Source of the DNA: Aplysia californica
Lineage: Eukaryota > Mollusca > Gastropoda > Aplysiida > Aplysiidae
DNA length: 64,000 nucleotides
NCBI RefSeq assembly: GCF_000002075.1
Contig: NW_004797476.1
Location: 540,539 to 604,538 of the forward strand
Reading direction: 5' to 3'
Below, piece by piece: positions 55,733 to 64,000 of this stretch. A model generated the notes under the pieces. The model saw nothing but the letters and a program-made list of their open reading frames with translations, was not told the origin of the DNA and did no database searches. The position numbers were made by a program, and so were the translations under genes. Every line of letters starts with the position of its first letter. The stretch's first letter is position 1.

Positions 55733-58700
55733 CATCTATTTTGAACTCTGAGCAGTTCTTGATATTTTGACCATTTTCGCCTTCACAGCACCCATTGTTA
55801 GTTTGATTCACGCCCAGAAAATATGTCATATTACATACCATTGGACTCTTAACTGATTCAGCCGGCAGCGCGGCTCACAGCAGCTGACTGTCTCCTGTGT
55901 TTTGACACAGAGCCGCTCCGAGAAGCTCTTATCGATTGCTCCCTTTCTTTGCGTCACTTTCCTCTCTTCTTTTTTCCTGACCGCTTACATTTCAACCCTT
56001 TTTTCTGTTGTTCTTGCATAGTATTTTTTATTCTGAACATTTCTATGTGCCACACATACGGTTTTATCCACCTGTGAGGCCACGAAGCTGTCGCAAATTA
56101 TTTGCTTCGAGAGTCTAAATTATCTGCGGGCTGAATCAATTAAGAATATATTTGAAGGAAAAGAATGACATGTGGTGTAAACTTAAGTTATCCAATATTA
56201 GATAGGATTCTCTCAAAATAATAAGATGACATGAGAAGGATTTGTGGGAGAACAATTCTAAAACCTAAACTTTTTTCATGCCAGGGCTCTGATAGATTTG
56301 GGAAAGCCCACTGCAATGTGTCGCAGTGAGATTCTGTTACAGAGTAGGAATTTGTTTAGTGTGGGGAATTTTTGTCGTAGTTTTTTTTTTTTACTGAACA
56401 TTGCATATTCTGAATGAGCACGGTTCCCTGCTCGAGGTATGTCCAGATTTAATGTCTTGTAGGTGTAGAATTTAACAAGACACACTCCCAAGTCACAAAT
56501 AACTTTAGATGATGGTTTTTTCATTGCAGAGCTAATGTAACTTTTACACCATTGTCAACGTTATTTGTGAGAAGTTCACATGGATATATAACCATAATTT
56601 AAAATTATTTTTCACCCATATGGTGCAATAATGCATGTGCGACATATCAGAATTTTAACTCAATATTCCTACGCAGAGCTGACTTACATCAGTTTTAAGA
56701 GTAACATTTTTGAACGATGTGTAGTGTAGGAAATGGAGTTCTCATCACGGTTTTTTTATTAGTAGAGGCCGTACTGTTTTTCCATCCTGCAAAATGTAGA
56801 CAGAAAAAGAGAGCGTCAATCATTTTGTGCTTTTGCCACTACCTGCTATATTATGTAGTGTTAAAAGTTATCTCCTATGATGTCAGCCGAAGTTTACATG
56901 GTATTTGTTTTAGCTTTTTGGGTTTTTTTATGTTGTTTGTTTTTTAACTTTTAAGAATTTGCAAGGTTTACAATTTTATGAATGCGTTGAACTGCTTCTA
57001 CAATGATGGTTGCTCTGTCGTTATGAAACAGTGTTGTTAAATAGAAGAACTTTTCAGAATGTCAAAGGTTCCCAAATGGTAGTGTCTTTCATGACAGTGT
57101 GTTGTGTATGTCAAGAGTAAAGATCTGAAAAGTGGAGTAATGAATGAATATTTCACGAATTGTCATTCATTTGCCATTGTGCCTTAATGTCACATTCATT
57201 CTATGCTTATTTTTTCTTATTTTTTGCTTAGTTGTTGTTGCTGCTATTGATAATTGGCACACATTAGATGTTTTAAATTTTAGTTTTTCATATTTTTATT
57301 TTAAATTTGGTTTTGTCTAGACATTCTGTGCATTGTAGGCACACAGTTCATAATATTCAAGACTTCTGTACTTCATTTAATATCACACTCATTGCTTTGC
57401 CCTTGTTGAATGTTTGTCCCGCTAATCTTATGCTGGACTGTTGTTCGAGTGATTCTCTAAATTGCCAAGGAGGCCTTCTTGAATTTCGTTTGCTTAGATT
57501 TTTCATTTATGCCTATCCAGCCAACCCTGCGACCTGATTTTTTCCTGCTAGAGGTGGGTGTTTGACATTATGTGAGCTGTGTGCTATTTTGTACTAGCTC
57601 CAGTTTCTAACTTTTTATAAGTTTTTGTTACAGCTATCAGGACTGTTGACAAAAATCTTTCCCTTCAAAATTATTACGGTTAATGCCTGTGTTGGTAAAG
57701 TTTCAGTTTGTTATATTGTGCTAGCTCTTGCTCTGACAAATTGAAGCCAGTACTTTCAATGCTTTTATAGTGATGTACATCAAAACCAGAAAAATGGAGT
57801 AATACAAGATGAGGCTAAGTAAACTCTTGAATTCAATCAGAGGCCCAGAATGGTACCGTAATAAATGTTTGACCTTTCTTTGTTGAGGGGTGTGTGAAAC
57901 CCGAACGGTTAGGATACTCTGCCTTTATGGGGCTGCAGAATCAGGAGAGGTGATCATGTTACTAATTCCCTGGGTTGTGCTATAATCTTGTCAGTTGGTT
58001 CTCTCTGGATCAGCGACTGCTGTCAACATTTTTTATCATAATATGCGTATCATGTGAGTGCATGTTCAATTGAGGCACAAAAACAAATTGTAAGAAAAAA
58101 ATTTGCGTATGTTGTGGGTGAGAATGTGTAGGTATCCTCAGTGCCTGTTTTTCCTTCCTCATATGAACGATTCCGTACACCTGTGAGTACTAGCAGTGGC
58201 AGTGGCGTGGATTTCAATTCGACACTTGGAAAGGGCAAATAAGTCCGAAGTATGTCAGTCTCTTACTTTTCATTGTAGATAGATCAATGTGACAAAATGA
58301 GAGGAATCTTCTTTTTTTTTTTCGTTTGAGAGAGAAAAGAACTTAGAAATAAAATAGGAACCCATTTTGTTAACTTTAGAGAGGGATAAAAAAAATGTTT
58401 TTTTTGGGGGGGGGGGTTTTGGGAAGTAGGGTAATGTGAATCATGACGTCTTCTCTTAATTTGTAGAAGAAATATATTGGTTTGTTACCTCATGTCAGGG
58501 AGAGCAGCTCACATATTGCAATTTTGGGTTTTGGCGACAATTACTTTTTGACATATTCCGAGGTTCATTCTCTGTAAAAATCTCAGTTATGCGATTATTT
58601 TTTAAAACTACACTTTAATTTGAAATTCCTTTTATTGTTGTTTTATATAGAGGTGAAAAATCAGTGTTTGGCTCCTCCTGTAAAATTGGAAAAACTTTAG

Positions 58701-58984
58701 TTAATATAGTCATGTTGCTACCTTGCAATATGGCTCTGTCGTTTGTTTTCCTTTTCATTGTTACATCTATAGACAGATAGCCACTGATAGTGCCTAAAGG
58801 TGCATGCACTGTGCAATGACCCATGACTTCTTTGTTGATGTTGAATTCGTTTGATTTGCTGATAGTGATAGGTGTTTGATTTTGCTGAAGGGAATTTTGC
58901 TGGTTTATCGGTGTGCTAGTGGAAGATGTAGTTTTCCCCAAGTTTTTGTTTTACCCTAGGCACAAAGTCAAAGTGCAGGTGGTT

Positions 58985-59125
58985 AGTGGGCACTATTGGT
59001 AGGTCTTACTTCTTTACTTTCCCATTGTCGTTTCTGTCTGTCTGTCTGTCTGTCTTACTTTTTCCCAGCACTAAGTGACCCTTATTTATTGTGTCGATGT
59101 GATTCTCTATACTCAAACACACAAA
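58985..59125 (+). repeat. Interspersed repeat T
   Basis: GGTCTTACTTCTTTACTTTC, a (CTGT)n run, CTTTTTCCCAGCACTAAGTG and TTGTGTCGATGTGATTCTC. Confidence 0.6.
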
Positions 59126-59700
59126 GTGGAAGTGACTCCTTGCTGCCATGTGCCTGTTTTTCTCTCTCACAAGCACCTTGTGTTACATGTACCTGGGAAG
59201 CAGTTTTGACTCTACCCAAGAAACACACAAAATGCTTTCATTCGTCCACAAGCTGTTCAATTGTGCGGAGCCCAGAAAGAAAACTCTAACAGGAGAGAGA
59301 CAAAAACTGTTTCATTCTTTTGATAATTGTACCTACGTTTCAGTACGTATTTTTTCGTGCTTTTTTTTTCTTTCAATATTTAGAATTTGAATTTCAGCAA
59401 AATGTTTTTGGAGCTTATGCAACCATTTCCACAAATTTGAAAACTGATTTTAAAAAATTGTGGGATTAACACATTTTAGCAGCTTGCCAATGATACTATA
59501 TACATGATTTACATTCAGAACAAGAGCCCTTTGATTGGTGGCATCATTTAGGAATGTGGAGTAAGTGTGAGAGAGAAAGAGAGGGAGAAAGAAAAAGTGA
59601 GAAAGAAACAGAATGTCACTGGTATCGAGGTGGTGGGCAAGGGACTGCCACGTTGGTCATGATCATAGCACAAGTGTCAAAGTCATTTTTCGTGTTTTAT

Positions 59701-60195
59701 CAAAGAGTCTACATAACAAGAGGGGCCACTTCTCTCTTTGAGCCAATTAAAAAAGTGTCCTCAAAATTCGGTGGCGCCCTCTTCACAAAAGCGCACCTTT
59801 TGCGAACAGAGTTACCCTACTTGAGTTTAAAAAATCAAAGTGAAACTAGCAAGTTTTTGAATAAATTTCGGAAGAACGCTTTTTTAAAATGGTTACACTG
59901 ACAAAAAACCTCTTCCGGAGGAAAGGGTGATTGTTTTTTTCGTTTAATTTGACTTTAGAATGAAAGGCGAGAGGTCATTAAAATATAAAAAAACCTAAAA
60001 CTCCGCACTGAACGAACCCGAACTGCTGATGAACAGCAGTCGATCTGCGCACGCAAGGAGGTGCTATTCCTATTCTTCTTCTGGAAAAACGAAAGAGAGC
60101 TTCAAAACAGACTGCAGCGCCATCTGAAGCAAAGAGCATACTTCCTGCGGACACTTTTTTGGCTGAGTGGCCCATCTTGTTATTTACTGTCTTTG
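59701..60195 (-). mobile_element. MITE with CTACATAACAAGATGG inverted ends, copy B (reversed)
   Basis: 495 bp, reverse complement of copy A over its whole length, with the same ends. The sequence CCAAAAAAGTGTCCGC at the start of copy A occurs complemented near its right end. Confidence 0.75.
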
Positions 60196-60644
60196 GTTTT
60201 AGTTTTATGGAAGTGCATCATAGATACAATGTTAACTGCCTTTTTCACTTATATAAGTGAAATGACGAAATTCCTAGTTATATTGATAATTTCAGGTGAA
60301 GTGGAGTGTTTAGTGTTTGGCACCAAATAATTATGGTTCCCGTTTCCTTATGATAACAAACTCAAAACTCCCCCAAAAATGACTTATTCCCTTATGTTAT
60401 TTCCGTGATGATATGCAACGTGGCTTATCCCTGTTTCAATAATATTATCATCTTAGGGTTGAGTCGATAATGCTGCAAATATGCATTTTCATGCTACATG
60501 TATCTTCAGACTGCATATTTTATTACATTTTAATGAGTGTAAATAAACATGTTTCCGATTTCTAATGATGTCTTTTGTTTTATCCATTTTGTTGTTCATT
60601 TTCTGTGTTTTAGAGTGGCTTGGAGGTTGAAAGGCCCTACTTAT

Positions 60645-60780
60645 AGGTCCTACTTTTCTACTATCCCTCATTTGTTTTGGCTGGTGGAGGTTTTTTTTGG
60701 AGGGGGGGGGGGTTGGGTTTATTTTTTTTATTACAGTAACAGTTATTGTGTCAATGTCTCCTCTATACCAGACGGGCCAA
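60645..60780 (+). repeat. Interspersed repeat T, diverged copy
   Basis: GGTCCTACTTTTCTACTATC and AGTTATTGTGTCAATGTCTC around a T/G run. Confidence 0.45.
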
Positions 60781-61447
60781 GTACTCCGGTATATCAGAGC
60801 ACTCCAATTTTTTGTTTTTGCCTATGGAAGAACCGCGATCAGATTTGATTAAAATATTTATTTTTTTCTTGAATTCTGTTTCCATCAGTCGTACTCATCG
60901 TAAATGAAGTTGCAACACACATTTTTATTTGTGTTTATTGCATGTATTTGCGATCTATACGTTTAATTCATCACAATCGATTCGTAATGTAATTTGAACC
61001 AACTGGAAGTCTGGAGACTCCGAAGCTTTTTCCCCAAACTCTGAGTTTTTGGTCATGGGAGGGTTGGCAGGTCTGCAATACTCAAAGTCAAGTTCTAGGG
61101 TGATTGGAAGAAAAGGTGACTGTGAATTCCTCCATAAATAATGAAGTAGAAACTTCTATATCTCTGTCCTGGGCCAAGCCACACAACCTACCGTGTCCAT
61201 TTTGAAAGATCAGTTTTAAAATTTACATTTCACAAGCTGATGAAGATTTAATTAAAGGCTCTGTGGTGGGGAAAAAAAAGTTTTCTTTCTTTGAAATGAG
61301 TATCCTCTGAAACCAATGATATGATCAGGAGGTCCTTCTCAGAGACATAAGAAATGGAATAAGCAGGAAAGGTGTTTGTGTGAGACAAAGAGAGAAACTG
61401 ACAATGAGCCTGGTAGAAATATATAAATAGGCATATCTCATAGTACA
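60781..61447. other. Unassigned sequence downstream of CCM2
   Basis: No gene or repeat recognised. Confidence 0.35.
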
Positions 61448-61702
61448 CTTCCTCAGAATTACATATGTACAAAGTTCTATCTGACAGTCTTGGCCGTTTT
61501 AAGTTACTAAGACCATGAGATCAGAAACCAAATGTTCTATCTGCTCTATTAATATTAAAATCATAATTTACACCTCGGGGTCGTTATCAAGATATTAAAG
61601 AATTGCTTTCGAAAAAGCTTGACATGATATGAAACTCAAAATCTTTGATGTCAGATTTCTCAAAAGTAGGCTCTGAGCAGATAGAACTTTGTAATTCTGA
61701 AG
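61448..61702 (+). mobile_element. Small TIR element, AGAATTACAAAGTTCTATCTG type
   Basis: Left CTTCCTCAGAATTAC ... AAAGTTCTATCTG; right CAGATAGAACTTTGTAATTC, then TGAAG. The left arm has about 8 extra bases (ATATGTAC), otherwise complementary. About 255 bp; no coding frame. Confidence 0.65.
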
Positions 61703-63054
61703 TAGCGAGTATAGCCTACATGCTGTTGCCTGCCTTATTTATAAAGTTATCTTCCTGAAGTTGATAAATTATAAAGGCAGGAAACTGAAACAGTATGAAT
61801 ACTATGAGGTATGCCTGAAAATTCCAGTGGGTTTTTTAAAAATTAATTGTGTGTGATGTTTCGAAATGTGCCGTCACATTGTTTTTGGTCTGCTACTGAT
61901 CACACAAAATAGATGTGTGACCGTTACGTCCTTAAAGGGAGGAGAAGCCAGTGTGGTCACACACGACGCGAGGAGAACAAAAAATGCGAACAATTCTAAG
62001 AAGGGGAGGGAAGGGGTACCTTTTGTCTAAATATAGTAACTGAGTTATTCTTGACTCGAGGCCTGATTGTGGTATTTCATTTAAATTTAGATCATTGATT
62101 GTGTGGGCTTGTTCGTCACGATCATCGGAAAGCTATCGTAAACAAATTTTATCAGATGCTATGTTTAGGACTGGCTACGAAAGCAAATTTGACTTCTTTG
62201 AATTTTTCATACTGCTGAGAGCTGTTGCTACAGGTATAGAAATCTACACGTCAAGATCAGCGTTGACACTGGTTGTTACAGACGCGAAAAATCGAGGCTG
62301 GAAGACTGGTAATTAGAGCCTTTACTTTTTAACTTTAGTCCTTTAGACTAGAGAGTGGACAGAAACTGGTAGAACTAAATGTAGAGTATTAAAATTGATA
62401 TGAAAATTAATATGAAAATGACTTTTGGATAAAATATATCTCCCAATCTTGTCGAATGGTGTCTGCTATAAGAACAGATTGCTTTCTATCGACCTAGGCC
62501 TAGACTAGCATCTATTGACTATTGGGGAAAGGCAAAGATTTTTTTTAACGTTTTTTATTGTTTTTTTTTTTCTAGACCTACATTAGATCTATTCATATTT
62601 GGAATACTTGGTAGATCTAAATCTAGGGCTCCCATTTTCATTTTGTAGGCTATTATATATATAGAAGAACACTGTATAACTCTTTCTGAACTGGGAGGCC
62701 CAAGACATTTTTAATGCATTAAATAAACTTGGGTAGGCCTATTCCAGGAGCATCAACCTTTTATAGTTTATTTCTTAAGTTTAAAAAACCATCAGCAAAA
62801 CGGTCATTTCTAAGACCGACAATTATTAGGATAAAGAAGTTTATATTTTAAGACCAGATGAAATGAAAATAATATGATCACCGAAGTATTGGTGTTCCTT
62901 CGAGCGATTCTTCTTAAAAAATTAAATAACTTAAAGTTTAAGAGAGCTTATAAAATTTGCAACAAGTACAAAGTAATTTGTATTAAATGGATAAAATGAA
63001 CAAAAAAAGGGCTTAGATATACAGTACCTGAGTATGAGACAGGGGTGGAAGTAA
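61703..63054. other. Unassigned sequence downstream of CCM2
   Basis: A 73-codon frame (62095-62316) without a recognised motif; T-run at 62558-62572. No gene called. Confidence 0.35.
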
Positions 63055-63965
63055 AATATTAACATATATGTTCCATCCCAGCTTGAAATACCTTTTTATC
63101 ATATTATGTGGGTTATGAGCTCTCTTTTCTCAATTAAGATATATACAGTGGAAACCATATATAACAGGCCCGGTAATAACAGGGATCCGGTAATAACAGG
63201 GATTTTTTATATCCCCGTTTTTTCCTGCTCTTTGTCTCTATTAAAAGTTATCGGCAATAACAGGGCCTCATCGCAACCCAACCGGTTATAGCAGGGACAA
63301 AGGCTCGTTACAATGTGTAAAAAGTAAGAGAGAGAGAGAAAGTAATGCAGTGATGGAGCAAGCCCACGCAAGCCATGCCACTGCAAGCACACGCAGCATG
63401 TGAAGCGAGAGGGGGCTGTGGTGTGCTGCAGACTTCGATCTAGCCCGATACCTAGCAACACACACGCGTAATGTGTCACCAATGATGTCAAGCGCACGAG
63501 AAAATGCCTTTCAATTGACAAAAAATACGAAATAATCCAGGGTGTTGACAAAAAGCAAGCTCCACTGGCAGAGATTTGTAATCAGTTCGACATTCCACAA
63601 GGGTCGATTCACACCATTATCAAGGATAGAGAGAAGATAGTGGCAGCATACTCCAATGGAAAGTTTGCACTGGAGTGAAAGAAGATGAGACTACCCGATG
63701 CAGATGCTGTGGACCAAGCTCTTCTGATGTGAGGCAATGGAGAAAGTTGGTGCCAAAACCCCTGTTCGTGGGTACTTGTGGCAAAGGAAAATACCTAGGA
63801 ATAAGTACAGATGGATTAGTCCACAAATTCTCACTTTCCTTGCATTTCTGATTTAACAGGGATCTGATATAACAGGACATTTTCTCTACTCCCACCATCC
63901 CTGTTATATCAGGTTTCCACTGTATGGTAAAATCAGGATGCATGAATGATATACCATCATCCATG
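63055..63965 (+). repeat. Interspersed repeat R, copy split by the Tigger-like element
   Basis: Left part TTCCATCCCAGCTTGAAATA to CAATTAAGATATA, right part GGTAAAATCAGGATGCATGA; together they match 48054-48150, where the site is empty. Confidence 0.7.
63146..63924 (+). mobile_element. Tigger/pogo-like DNA transposon, internally deleted
   Basis: Ends CAGTGGAAACC and GGTTTCCACTG with TA on both sides, 779 bp. Motif ATAACAGGG is repeated near both ends. From 63504 the frame reads KCLSIDKKYEIIQGVDKK, then QAPLAEICNQFDIPQGSIHT and IIKDREKIVAAYSNGK, the CENP-B/Tigger helix-turn-helix; it stops before the catalytic DDE core, which is missing. Only a non-autonomous remnant. Confidence 0.85.
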
Positions 63966-64000
63966 AATGCTGTTGGCCCCAGAGAGTATGGAGACCATGG

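Larger units (their letters stand above)
50877..60560 (+). other. Possible long CCM2 3' UTR and downstream sequence
   Basis: No further coding exon is seen. The strand is strongly T-rich. Candidate poly(A) signals AATAAA are near 53438, 55396, 57860 and 60543; the last is followed by a GT-rich stretch (TGTCTTTTGTTTTA), the usual downstream element. Several transposon remnants lie inside and are listed separately. Between 51,761-52,339, 52,963-55,548 and 55,733-58,984 I see nothing else beyond AT-rich sequence. Confidence 0.3.

Noticed and set aside
1-64000. Retrovirus, LTR or Polinton remains
   Set aside because: I looked for long direct terminal repeats and for protease, reverse transcriptase, integrase, capsid or envelope motifs and recognised none.

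Overview
This is animal nuclear DNA: split genes with GT-AG introns, low gene density, AT-rich introns, many microsatellites and many short DNA-transposon remnants. A gastropod mollusc is most likely. Reasons are the very common AGATCT/CTAGAT words, an RNase H fragment of the LINE type common in gastropods, and protein-level divergence of the two host genes from vertebrates. The taxon is an inference.

Two host genes are certain. On the minus strand, 8,526-15,704, lies SARAF (TMEM66), the ER membrane brake on store-operated calcium entry; seven coding exons give 359 residues with every splice phase matching. On the plus strand lies CCM2 (malcavernin), the PTB plus harmonin-homology scaffold of the cerebral cavernous malformation complex; eleven coding exons run from 38,473 to 50,876. 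A short first coding exon, MDDDPRNKKKVKEGFPK, was found far upstream and fits exon 2 in phase, giving 422 residues. The genes are divergent (head to head); the space between them holds the CCM2 promoter region and many repeats.

Layout: 1-8.5 kb, repeats (mariner inside another repeat, tRNA-like SINE pieces, MITEs, a piggyBac-like scrap) and sequence downstream of SARAF; 8.5-15.7 kb, SARAF; 16-20.7 kb, TIR elements, including one that carries a LINE RNase H domain; 20.7-37.8 kb, an approximately 8.5-kb unit present twice in direct order on the two sides of a 100-N gap. Each unit holds the CCM2 first exon, two inverted copies of a TIR element (one with a nested hAT-like insertion), palindromic G6/C6 motifs and (AGATCT)n tracts. 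38-50.9 kb, CCM2 exons 2-12 with repeats in introns; 50.9-60.6 kb, T-rich sequence that may be a long CCM2 3' UTR plus repeats; 60.6-64 kb, repeats including a Tigger/pogo-like element inserted in another repeat.

The point most in need of attention is the near-identical direct duplication around the gap: it looks like two haplotypes placed in tandem by the assembler, but if real it gives CCM2 two promoters and first exons. I found no new multi-gene system. The interest lies in the duplication, the distant CCM2 start, the transposon that captured a LINE domain, and nested insertions whose empty sites can be read in the same window. All boundaries were read by eye.
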